A stretch of DNA of 27,041 nt from a virus. Location of the stretch: IMG/VR virus record IMGVR_UViG_3300027365_000051, positions 1-27,041 of that record; one strand, 5' to 3'. The notes beneath the pieces were generated by a model. The model saw nothing but the letters and a program-made list of their open reading frames with translations. It was not told the DNA's origin and did not search any database. Positions within the stretch are counted from its first letter, which is position 1. Every line of letters starts with the position of its first letter. The position numbers were made by a program, and so were the translations under genes. Shown piece after piece: positions 7,467 through 13,089 of the stretch.

Positions 7467-8087
7467 ATGAAAAACACCCAACAACAGACCCCCGCCGGCT
7501 ACATGACCGACGCCCAGGGCCGCCTGGTCCCGGTCGAGATGGTCAAAGAGATCGATCTGGAGCGCGACGCACTGGTGCGCGAGATCGTCGAGCGCGCCCT
7601 CGGCCTCTCCAAGCGCCTGGCCGAGTTCAAGACCCAGGCCATGGGCGACATCGGCGCTTTCGTCGAGTTGTCCGCCGAGAAATATGGCGCCCGGGTCGGC
7701 GGCAGCAAGGGCAACGTCCAGATCAGCACCTTCGACGGCGAATACAAGGTGCGCCGCGACATCGCCGAAACCCTCCAGTTCGACGAGCGGTTACAGGCCG
7801 CTAAGGCCCTGATCGACGAGTGCTTGCACGAATGGACCGAAGGCGCCGGCCCCGAGATCCGCATGCTGATCAACGACGCCTTCCAAGTCGACAAGCAGGG
7901 CAACATCAACACCAACCGGGTGCTGGGCCTGCGCCGTCTCGCCATCACCCACACCAAATGGCAGCAGGCCATGCAGGCCATTTCCGACAGCCTCCAGGTC
8001 TCCGGGTCCAAGGCATACCTACGCATCTACAAACGCCAGCACGACGGCTCCTATCGTCAGGTCAATCTCGACCTGGCCTCACTTTAG
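7467..8087 (+). CDS. DUF3164 family protein (Mu-like early region)
   Basis: This 206-aa protein matches the DUF3164 family found in the early operons of most Mu-like phages. Characteristic stretches include a YMTDAQGRLVPVEMVK-type start, the central KGNVQISTFDGEYKV and DKQGNINTNRVLGLRRL. The family's biochemical function is not established; its steady place near transposition genes suggests a role in phage DNA replication or host takeover. The start has AGGAG upstream (CAGGAGTTAAAGACC). It is not ATGA-coupled to the 40-aa gene, so it starts a new translational block. Confidence 0.9.
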   Translation: MKNTQQQTPAGYMTDAQGRLVPVEMVKEIDLERDALVREIVERALGLSKRLAEFKTQAMGDIGAFVELSAEKYGARVGGSKGNVQISTFDGEYKVRRDIAETLQFDERLQAAKALIDECLHEWTEGAGPEIRMLINDAFQVDKQGNINTNRVLGLRRLAITHTKWQQAMQAISDSLQVSGSKAYLRIYKRQHDGSYRQVNLDLASL

Positions 8088-8096
8088 GGGGCGTCC

Positions 8097-8285
8097 ATGC
8101 AACAGCCAACCATGGTCCACCAGCAACCCCTGCCACCGCGCCGCCAGCCCATGGGCGTCAGCATCGGCGCCCACGTATTCGGCAGCGTCGAAGCCGCCGC
8201 AGTCCACCTGGAGCGCGAAGCCAGAGAGCACCGCGCCCGCTGCGCGGCCCGCTACCAGCAACTTCTGGCCGGAGGTGCCGCATGA
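8097..8285 (+). CDS. Small early protein (62 aa)
   Basis: It begins 9 nt after the DUF3164 stop, with GGGGGCGTCC as ribosome site, and overlaps the next gene by ATGA. The N-terminus is Gln/Pro-rich; the rest is one helical segment (EAAAVHLEREAREHRARCAARYQQLL). I recognise no family. Coding reality is supported mainly by coupling. Confidence 0.6.
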   Translation: MQQPTMVHQQPLPPRRQPMGVSIGAHVFGSVEAAAVHLEREAREHRARCAARYQQLLAGGAA

Positions 8286-8479
8286 AACCGAAATACCTGG
8301 TCACCGCCCTGTGCGGCAACCCCCGCTGCGAAACCCGCAGCTTCACCAGCGGCCGCTCCAAGGCCACCTACATCGGCAGCGACGAGCGCGAGCACCCCCT
8401 CGCCAAACTGGTCTGCCCCCAGTGCCGCATGTGGGGCGATGTGCAGCAGATTGAGACGGTCAAGGAGGTGGCGGCATGA
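8282..8479 (+). CDS. Zinc-ribbon early protein (65 aa)
   Basis: C11 and C16 in the first half and C45-x2-C48 in the second half (VCPQCRMWGDV) form a probable zinc ribbon. ATG at 8282 overlaps the previous stop, and its own TGA overlaps the next ATG. A single-stranded-nucleic-acid or adaptor role is possible; no specific family is recognised. Confidence 0.68.
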   Translation: MKPKYLVTALCGNPRCETRSFTSGRSKATYIGSDEREHPLAKLVCPQCRMWGDVQQIETVKEVAA

Positions 8480-8628
8480 AGGCCAGTGAGATGATCGAGG
8501 CTCTGGAAAACCTTGTGTTCGCCTACGGCGATCTTGATGTCGCCGTCGATATCGGCACCGAGTTGCGGCCCGTCAAAGAGGTCGACATGGCGGCCGAAGA
8601 GGATAACTGTTTCGGCATCTGGTTTTGA
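8476..8628 (+). CDS. Small acidic early protein (50 aa)
   Basis: ATG at 8476 follows AAGGAGGTGGCGGC and overlaps the preceding stop by 4 nt. The acidic peptide (MIEALENLVFAYGDLDVAVDI) looks like a small alpha/beta fold. It resembles short phage proteins with the pattern LxxYGDxxV found in many early operons, for which I know no function. It is the last gene before a 130-nt non-coding gap with hairpins. Confidence 0.66.
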   Translation: MKASEMIEALENLVFAYGDLDVAVDIGTELRPVKEVDMAAEEDNCFGIWF

Positions 8629-8632
8629 CCAA

Positions 8633-8740
8633 GCGAAACCGGCTTCGGCCGGTCGCTCCGGGGTGGTGCCCGGGGCCTGATGAGCAGCCAATTTGCCCGC
8701 CGGGGTGCATCAACCCTCCTGGCCCCGGTGGGACTTTTTA
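8633..8740 (+). terminator. Two hairpins and T-run in the early-operon gap (attenuator candidate)
   Basis: The first hairpin is ACCGGC (8638-8643), UUCG tetraloop, GCCGGT (8648-8653), flanked by further GCGA/TCGC complementarity. The second pairs CCCGCCGGGG (8696-8705) with CCCCGGTGGG (8723-8732, one G-T pair), followed by ACTTTTTA, which has terminator character. The gap splits the early operon into two coupled blocks. A leaky terminator here would lower expression of the 8761-11355 genes, including gemA and mor. An in-frame TTG start at 8625 could extend the next gene through this region but I consider that less likely. Confidence 0.45.
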
Positions 8741-8760
8741 CCTTCAACGAGGTGACCCGA

Positions 8761-8945
8761 TGAAAGGCCTGTGCACCGCCAAATGCCGCCACCTGCGCAG
8801 TTTTCGCTACGGCTTCGACAACAGCCGCATCCAGGCGCCCTACAACGGAAAAGACAAGATCGCCGGCTGCGCCCTGCGGCCAGAGGTCACCATCCACCTG
8901 CACAGCGTCCCCACCTGCGCCGTGGGGCAAGGAGAGAGCCGATGA
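8761..8945 (+). CDS. Cys-containing early protein (61 aa)
   Basis: ATG at 8761 is preceded by ACGAGGTGACCCG. The product has C5 and C9 at the N-terminus (CTAKCRHLRSF) and further Cys residues at C37 and C53 in a basic/aromatic context, compatible with metal binding. It is the first gene of the second coupled early block and overlaps the next gene by 4 nt. No family is recognised. Confidence 0.64.
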
Positions 8946-9154
8946 ACGCCGCTACCCTGGAGAGAAGCGACCGTCTGCGCCGGGTCGCCGCCGTGCTCGC
9001 CGACGGCCGCGAGCGCAGCACCCTCGACATCATCGCCTATGCCCGCGTCTGCGCGGTCAACAGCTGCATCGCCGAACTGCGCGCCAACGGCCTCAATATC
9101 GTTTGCCGCAGGCAGGGCGATGTGTGGTTTTACCGGCTGGAGGCCTCGGCATGA
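8942..9154 (+). CDS. Small winged-helix protein (70 aa)
   Basis: Residues about 8-60 form a compact winged helix: a first helix (SDRLRRVAAVLADG), an HTH (STLDIIAYARVCAVNSCIAELRANG), then a beta wing (NIVCRRQGDVWFYRL). This is the usual short HTH protein of phage early regions. It overlaps its neighbours by ATGA on both sides, so expression is coupled. A regulatory or replication-accessory role is inferred from the fold only. Confidence 0.78.
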   Translation: MNAATLERSDRLRRVAAVLADGRERSTLDIIAYARVCAVNSCIAELRANGLNIVCRRQGDVWFYRLEASA

Positions 9155-9324
9155 GCGGCCAGCCCTGCACCGCCAAAACCGAAGTCTGGGCGCGGGTGGT
9201 CGGGTTTTTCCGGCCGCTCAAACAGTGGAACAAAGGCCAGCGCGCCCAGTACGACGCCCGCACCCCGTACCGCCCCGGCGTAGGGGCGCCGCTTGCTGCG
9301 CCCGACTCTGACCAGGAGGGTTGA
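9151..9324 (+). CDS. Small protein resembling the NrdD glycyl-radical tail (57 aa)
   Basis: Residues 10-37 (TEVWARVVGFF then PLKQWNKGQRAQYDAR) resemble the C-terminal glycyl-radical segment of anaerobic class III ribonucleotide reductases (NrdD), typically written as (R)V(V/C)GY(L/F)RPVxxWNxGKxxEFxxR. The candidate radical glycine is G18. The zinc-binding CxxC pairs that flank this region in NrdD are missing; only C6 remains. It could be a stand-alone glycyl-radical module like YfiD, a phage spare part for host NrdD, or a decoy. The last residues (PGVGAPLAAPD) are encoded by a short palindromic repeat, so the C-terminus may be altered. Confidence 0.72.
   Translation: MSGQPCTAKTEVWARVVGFFRPLKQWNKGQRAQYDARTPYRPGVGAPLAAPDSDQEG
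9280..9306. repeat. Degenerate GTAGGGGC palindromic repeat inside a coding region
   Basis: The 27 bp start GTAGGGGCGC, contain the GCTTGC centre and end GCGCCCGAC, an imperfect palindrome. This is the form of the short GTAGGGGCGxxx palindromes dispersed in many bacterial genomes, and the same core appears in perfect form at 26619-26646. Here it is translated as the C-terminal residues of the NrdD-tail-like protein. Confidence 0.5.
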
Positions 9325-9327
9325 CCT

Positions 9328-9762
9328 ATGGCCACCGCCAAGCAGATCAAACTGATCCACTGCTGCAAGAGCGCCCTCAAGCTCAGCGACGAGGACTACC
9401 GCGCCGTTCTTGCCGGCTATGGCGTGAGCAGCAGCAAAGACCTGAGCACCTGGCATGCCGCCAAACTGCAGCAGGATCTGGAAACCAAGGCCACCGCCGC
9501 CGGCGTCTGGAAGACGGGCCGCGCCCCCAGGCGCGCCGGCACTCGCCCGACTAAGGTCGACCGCAACCAGCAGCTGCAGAAAATCGAGGCCCTGCTCACC
9601 GTCGGCGGCAAACCCTGGGGCTACGCCGACGCCCTGGCCAAGCGCATCTGCAAGGTCGAGCTCATCGCCTGGGTGCCCGACGGCGAGTTGTATAAGATCA
9701 TCACCGCGCTGCGCAAACAAGCCCAGCGCGAGGGGTGGGATCTGAGCGGGGAGAAACATTGA
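9328..9762 (+). CDS. gemA: GemA-like regulatory protein (DUF1018)
   Basis: This 144-aa protein has the GemA/DUF1018 signature: KQIKLIHCCKSALKLSDEDYRAVL near the N-terminus, then a central segment ending KPWGYADALAKRIC and a C-terminal WVPDGELYKIITAL. In Mu, GemA affects host gene expression and DNA topology late in the early phase. It starts 3 nt after the preceding stop, with AGGAGGGTTGACCT, and its TGA shares a base with the next ATG. Confidence 0.92.
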   Translation: MATAKQIKLIHCCKSALKLSDEDYRAVLAGYGVSSSKDLSTWHAAKLQQDLETKATAAGVWKTGRAPRRAGTRPTKVDRNQQLQKIEALLTVGGKPWGYADALAKRICKVELIAWVPDGELYKIITALRKQAQREGWDLSGEKH

Positions 9763-10016
9763 TGAAAAAGCCTTTGAAAAAATGGGCCTGCGGCGTCTGC
9801 GACGATGTCCACGACGACGAGCGCGACGCTGAGGACTGCTGCCACCCCAGCCCGTTTGAAGTGTGGGAGTGCCCGGAGTGCGAAGACACCCACGACACCG
9901 AAAAAGAGGCCGAACTCTGCTGCGGGGCGGAAGAGGGCGAGGAGCAAGACCCCCTAAGACTGCCCCCCCAGCACGTGCTCGAGTCTGCCGGTCAGATGAG
10001 GTTATTGCCCGCATGA
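9762..10016 (+). CDS. Tandem CxxC...CC zinc-binding protein (84 aa)
   Basis: The protein contains two copies of one motif, 27 residues apart: W-x-C10-x2-C13-D-D-x-H-D...D-A-E-x-C26-C27, and W-x-C37-x2-C40-E-D-x-H-D...E-A-E-x-C53-C54. Each has four cysteines and conserved His and acidic residues, so each should bind one metal ion. The acidic character argues against direct DNA binding. It is coupled to gemA and to the next gene (ATGA). I know single-copy relatives in Mu-like phages but no function. Confidence 0.75.
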   Translation: MKKPLKKWACGVCDDVHDDERDAEDCCHPSPFEVWECPECEDTHDTEKEAELCCGAEEGEEQDPLRLPPQHVLESAGQMRLLPA

Positions 10017-10822
10017 AGCTGCGCTGCCCCGTCTGCCACTCATCCAACAGCATCGAGGCCTACACCGCCGACGAGGCCGGCCGCGAGCTGCTGCTGCTGC
10101 TCGCCGGCAGCGGCGCGCTGTTTCGGCCCCTGGTGCACTACCTCGGCTGTTTCCGCGCCGCCGGCCGCGATCTGGCCCACGACCGCGCCCTGCGGCTGGC
10201 CCGCGAAGTGTTAGATCTCGGCGCCGATCCCCGAGCCCTGGGCGCCGCCCTGGTCGAGACCGTCGAAGCGATGCGCGCCAAACGCGAGCAGGGCGATGTT
10301 CGCCCCTTGAAAAACCACAACTATCTCAAACGGGTGCTCGAGGGGATGCCCGCCCTGGCCCCGGCCCTGCAGCCATCCGGCCAGAGCGCCCTCACCAGCC
10401 CCGCCGCGCCGAGCGCCCGGACCCGCAGCAAAACCCTGATCGCCGACCAGGTGCTGGCCGACTGGGCCGGTGAGCACTGGCTGCGCGTCGAGGTCGCCCA
10501 CGGTCTGCGCGCTCTGCTGGCGCTGCCGCTCTACAAATCCCCCGAGGCCGACGCCATCGACCGCACCGCCTCTCTCTGGGAGCGCGAGCTGAGCCGCTGC
10601 GGGGTCGAGGTCGAGAACATCGACCGCGAGCGGCTGCAAAAGGGTTTCGGCGGTCTGCTCAGCGCCGTCAAGGGCAAATTCCCCGAGCCCTCGGAACTGC
10701 TGCCCTACCTGCCCCGCCGCATCGAGCGCGACAAGCTTGCCGCCCCAGGGCCGAGCGCCGAAGAGATCGAACGGGGCAAGCAGTTTATGGCCGAGGCCGT
10801 CAAACGCTTTGGAGGAGGCTGA
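10013..10822 (+). CDS. Late-early protein with N-terminal zinc knuckle (269 aa)
   Basis: C5-x2-C8 at the N-terminus (LRCPVCHSSNSIEAYTADEAGREL) probably forms a half zinc ribbon. The rest is helical, with NHNYLKRVLEG in the middle and a C-terminal region ending GGLLSAVKGKFPEPSELLPYLPRR, IERGKQFMAEAVKRF. The middle and end recall replication-initiation or helicase-loader-like phage proteins, but I cannot assign a family. It overlaps both neighbours (ATGA, TGATG) and is therefore co-translated with mor. Confidence 0.76.
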   Translation: MKLRCPVCHSSNSIEAYTADEAGRELLLLLAGSGALFRPLVHYLGCFRAAGRDLAHDRALRLAREVLDLGADPRALGAALVETVEAMRAKREQGDVRPLKNHNYLKRVLEGMPALAPALQPSGQSALTSPAAPSARTRSKTLIADQVLADWAGEHWLRVEVAHGLRALLALPLYKSPEADAIDRTASLWERELSRCGVEVENIDRERLQKGFGGLLSAVKGKFPEPSELLPYLPRRIERDKLAAPGPSAEEIERGKQFMAEAVKRFGGG

Positions 10823-11355
10823 TGGAGCACCTGGAGCACTACCCCGAGATCCTGCTCGACCTGCGCGACAAGATCGCCGAGCTGATCGGCGACCCGCAGG
10901 CCGCCTTTGCCATCACCGAGCATATTCGCGCCGAGCGCGGCGGCCGCAACCACTACCTGCGCCGGGGGCGCAAGCGCAAGCCCGCCCCCGCTGCGCCGGA
11001 TGAGCAGCAAGGGCTCTTCGGCCCCGTTGAGCAGGGGCCGGAACCGCCTCCGGAGGCGCCCGAGTGGATCGTGCGCCTTGGCCAGGCGGCCGGACAAATA
11101 CTGGCCGAGCGCGGGCTTGTATCTGAGCAGGCCGAGGCCGTTGCCGAGCTGGTGCGCGCCGAGCTCACCGGCGAGAGGGCCTATATCCCCCAGGGCCAGA
11201 GCTTCGAACTCGCCCGCCGCGATGCGGATATTTTCAAGCGATTTCGCCGCGCGAACATCGATGCGCTATGCCAGGAGCACGGGATCTCGGAGCAGCAGGT
11301 CTACGCTGTATTGCGCAAGGAGTACGGCCGGCGGCAGCGGCGGCTGTTTGATTGA
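10822..11355 (+). CDS. mor: Mor-type transcription activator, with duplicated dimerisation-like segment
   Basis: This 177-aa protein is the last gene of the early operon, where Mu-like phages carry Mor/C activators of middle and late genes. Residues about 83-170 are a complete Mor domain: a dimerisation part (GERAYIPQGQSFELARRDADIF) and a C-terminal HTH (NIDALCQEHGISEQQVYAVLRK). Residues 27-52 look like a second, truncated copy of the dimerisation part (AFAITEHIRAERGGRNHYLRRG against AEAVAELVRAELTGERAYIPQG), joined by a Pro/Ala linker. Only one Mor/C homologue is visible, so it probably activates all late units. Confidence 0.92.
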   Translation: MEHLEHYPEILLDLRDKIAELIGDPQAAFAITEHIRAERGGRNHYLRRGRKRKPAPAAPDEQQGLFGPVEQGPEPPPEAPEWIVRLGQAAGQILAERGLVSEQAEAVAELVRAELTGERAYIPQGQSFELARRDADIFKRFRRANIDALCQEHGISEQQVYAVLRKEYGRRQRRLFD

Positions 11356-11521
11356 GGTGATGAGAGTGGTGCTTGACACAAAAACCGCAATGGGCTACCG
11401 TTTCTGTGCCGCTGGCAAAATCCAGCGGTCGGGTTTAGCGGCCCGGGAAATCGACGGCGGACTCAACCGCCGCAGTTTTACGGCGGTGTTTTTGTGTCCG
11501 GTGCATGGTCGCGCTTCAGTT
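11356..11521 (+). promoter_or_regulatory. Structured leader with promoter and terminator-like hairpins upstream of C4 RNA
   Basis: TTGACA at 11373-11378 with TACCGT at 11396-11401 (17-nt spacer) gives a weak promoter just after mor. An inverted repeat, GACACAAAAACCGC (11375-11388) against GCGGTGTTTTTGTGTC (11483-11498), encloses two hairpins: CCGCTGG/CCAGCGG (11409-11428) and ACCGCCG/CGGCGGT (11466-11487), the latter followed by GTTTTTGTG and so terminator-like. The whole leader and C4 RNA also form one open frame from ATG 11360 to 11872, which would extend the 11657 gene to 170 aa. Its residues (YRFCAAGK...GGLNRRSFTAVFLC) recall translated leaders of Ash/Icd-type loci. Confidence 0.6.
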
Positions 11522-11596
11522 GGGCGCGCCATGCGGGGAGCCTTCGGGCTCGCCGGTTTCCGTCGATACCGGTCCGCTAACCCGCATGGCGCGCCC
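11522..11596 (+). ncRNA. c4: C4-type antisense RNA
   Basis: A perfect 16-bp stem (GGGCGCGCCATGCGGG at 11522-11537 with 11581-11596) encloses two hairpins: GAGCC-UUCG-GGCUC (11538-11551) and CCGGT/ACCGG (11553-11572) with a 10-nt loop. A single-stranded UCCGCUAA follows. This is the architecture and sequence style of the P1/P7 C4 antisense RNA family, in which C4 blocks translation of the downstream icd/ant genes of the same transcript. Two C4 segments are exactly complementary to the leader of the 11657 gene: 11559-11568 against 11640-11649, and 11572-11580 against 11607-11615. Confidence 0.85.
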
Positions 11597-11606
11597 TCTT
11601 TCCGTT

Positions 11607-11650
11607 TTAGCGGACGGCGAGGGGGATTTCAGCAACCCCTATCGACGGAG
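11607..11650 (+). promoter_or_regulatory. C4 target sequences overlapping the ribosome site of the next gene
   Basis: TTAGCGGAC (11607-11615) pairs with C4 bases 11572-11580, and TATCGACGGA (11640-11649) pairs with C4 bases 11559-11568. The second target contains the first three bases of the GGAG Shine-Dalgarno at 11647-11650, six nt before ATG 11657. Pairing should block ribosome access, as described for C4 on its target in P1. Confidence 0.8.
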
Positions 11651-11656
11651 AAAACC

Positions 11657-11872
11657 ATGTACACACCCCGCCCCCAGGACCGCCTCGACGAGGCTGTCCA
11701 TAAACTCAGCTTTATCCACGACGCCTTCTCCCAACCCATCGCAGTCAACGAACGCTTCTCCCTCAGCGACGACGGCCTCATCGGCCTGGGCCTGATCCTG
11801 TGGGAAATCCGCGCCCAGATCAACCAGGCCGGTGATGAGCTACTCAACCTGTTGCGCGCAAAGGAGGCATGA
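11657..11872 (+). CDS. Short C4-controlled protein in the icd position (71 aa)
   Basis: ATG at 11657 follows CGACGGAGAAAACC. The protein (RLDEAVHKLSFIHDAFSQP...GLGLILWEIRAQINQAGDELL) is helical and resembles small phage proteins with an LSDDGLxGLxxILxEI pattern, of unknown function. In P1 the equivalent position holds icd, a division inhibitor, but no homology to Icd is visible. Its ribosome site is the predicted C4 target, and its stop lies next to the start of the Rha-like gene, so translation of both is probably coupled. Confidence 0.75.
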   Translation: MYTPRPQDRLDEAVHKLSFIHDAFSQPIAVNERFSLSDDGLIGLGLILWEIRAQINQAGDELLNLLRAKEA

Positions 11873-11874
11873 CC

Positions 11875-12459
11875 ATGGTTGCTCAAGTTCTGCAGTTCCC
11901 ATCTGACGCCGTCACGCTTAAAGGCGGCCACCCTGTCACCACCAGCCTGAAAGTTGCCGAGGTGTTCAACAAACGCCATCGTGACGTCCTGCGTACCGTC
12001 CGCGAGCTGGAGTGTTCGGATGAGTTCCGAGTGCGCAATTTTGCGCACTCATCCTTCGTCAACACCCAGGGGAAAGAGCAGCCAATGTTCGAGGTCGCCA
12101 GGGATGGACTAGTCTTCCTGGTCATGGGGTTCACTGGTCCGGAGGCATCTCGGCGCAAGGAAGCCTACATTCACGCTTTCAACCAAATGGAAGCGGCCTT
12201 GCGGGAGGAGCCCCCGGTGGCCGCACAGCGCACCATCGAGATTGATGAAGTTGAATTCCTGAGAATGCGGGTCGAACTGGCCGAGCTGAAGCTGGAGAAG
12301 GTTCAAAACGAAAAGCGCAAGCGGCGCGCCTTCACCCCGGCGGAGAAAGCCATGATGTTGGCTATGCGCGCCCAGGGCAAGGGAGTTTCGGCCATCGCCG
12401 AGCGGCTTGGCCGCAGCAAGAACAGCATCGGTTCGTACCTGCGGCAACAACAGGGATGA
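11875..12459 (+). CDS. rha: Rha/Ant-like phage regulator with C-terminal HTH
   Basis: Residues about 17-110 are a pRha domain (VTTSLKVAEVFNKRHRDVLRTVREL, then FEVARDGLVFLVMGFTGPEASRRKEAYIHAFNQME). A charged helical linker leads to an HTH at about 152-190 (FTPAEKAMMLAMRAQGKGVSAIAERLGRSKNSIGSYL). Rha/Ant proteins can interfere with lysogeny or host functions, and the ant gene of P1, also C4-controlled, encodes an antirepressor. I choose ATG 11875 because AAGGAGG is 7 nt upstream; ATG 11869 would have only 1 nt of spacing. The length (194 aa) is normal. Antirepressor function is inferred from context. Confidence 0.88.
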   Translation: MVAQVLQFPSDAVTLKGGHPVTTSLKVAEVFNKRHRDVLRTVRELECSDEFRVRNFAHSSFVNTQGKEQPMFEVARDGLVFLVMGFTGPEASRRKEAYIHAFNQMEAALREEPPVAAQRTIEIDEVEFLRMRVELAELKLEKVQNEKRKRRAFTPAEKAMMLAMRAQGKGVSAIAERLGRSKNSIGSYLRQQQG

Positions 12460-12470
12460 CGCCCTAACGG

Positions 12471-12500
12471 CCAAGGGCCTGCGGGCAGGGGCTTTTGCTA
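12471..12500 (+). terminator. Weak terminator-like hairpin after the Rha gene
   Basis: CCTGC (12478-12482) pairs with GCAGG (12485-12489), extended by imperfect AAGGG/GGCTTTT pairing and followed by TTTTG. Position just after the Rha stop supports a transcript end, but bulges and the short T run make it uncertain. Confidence 0.32.
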
Positions 12501-12561
12501 CCAAATTGCTAGACCTATATCGAGGACCGGCGCGGGTAGCCTGTCCGCTGGACCGAGGGTT

Positions 12562-12963
12562 ATGAAGATTTTGCATACACTTTCAAAATCAGACATTTAT
12601 GAAAACGATCGGACTCCGGTTGATCGGCTTGCGTTCAGGGTCGTTACGCCTGGGTACCAGTACAGCCCGGAGAAAAAACACCAAGCGCCGCACTGGGAGA
12701 TCCCGCCACTCACCAGGCAACCCCCAAGAAATGCGCCAGACATGACAGGGGTCAGGTTTGGTCGATTCACCGTTGTGGGATACCTGGATAGCTCAAAACG
12801 GGTGGGAACTAAATGGCTGTGCCGGTGTGATTGTGGGCGTTTTGAGCAGAGGAGCGGCAAGGCAATACGGAACCAAAACAACACTGACGACAGGTGTCAG
12901 CAATGCCAGCATGTTGATTACCTGCAAAAAACCGACAAAAAGAGACGGGCCGGGGTTATTTGA
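12562..12963 (+). CDS. AP2/HNH-associated zinc-ribbon protein (133 aa)
   Basis: The second half holds the segment that precedes AP2 and HNH domains in phage homing-type proteins: D60-M-T-G-V-R-F-G-R-F-T-V, then KWLC87-R-C89-D-C91-G and a final C112-x2-C115 pair. No AP2 or HNH nuclease domain follows, so this is either a stand-alone zinc-ribbon protein or a remnant. The N-terminal 60 residues look non-conserved, and an alternative in-frame ATG at 12742 would give just the core. Base composition is AT-richer than the late genes, suggesting cargo. Confidence 0.66.
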   Translation: MKILHTLSKSDIYENDRTPVDRLAFRVVTPGYQYSPEKKHQAPHWEIPPLTRQPPRNAPDMTGVRFGRFTVVGYLDSSKRVGTKWLCRCDCGRFEQRSGKAIRNQNNTDDRCQQCQHVDYLQKTDKKRRAGVI

Positions 12964-13089
12964 CCCCTTTGTGATCTTCATAACGGTTTGGGACCAATGG
13001 CGGGGGATTTTGGCTAAAAAGAGGCACACACTCCGCCCGTCCAATGGGCCATGTGTTATCAAGACTTTGCTTTCGGCTGGAGAATAGAA

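Noticed and set aside
8625-8945. TTG-started extension of the 8761 gene through the hairpin gap
   Set aside because: The extension has a rare start without a ribosome site, and its Pro/Gly peptide is translated from hairpin DNA; ATG 8761 has a proper site.
9280-9306. CRISPR repeat or attachment site
   Set aside because: Only single, separated palindromes are present, with no regular spacers or duplicated array; a dispersed palindromic repeat explains them.
12758-13087. Plus-strand frame of 109 codons overlapping the AP2-type gene and following gap
   Set aside because: The overlapping frame with the zinc cysteines is the convincing one; this frame has no ribosome site or motif.
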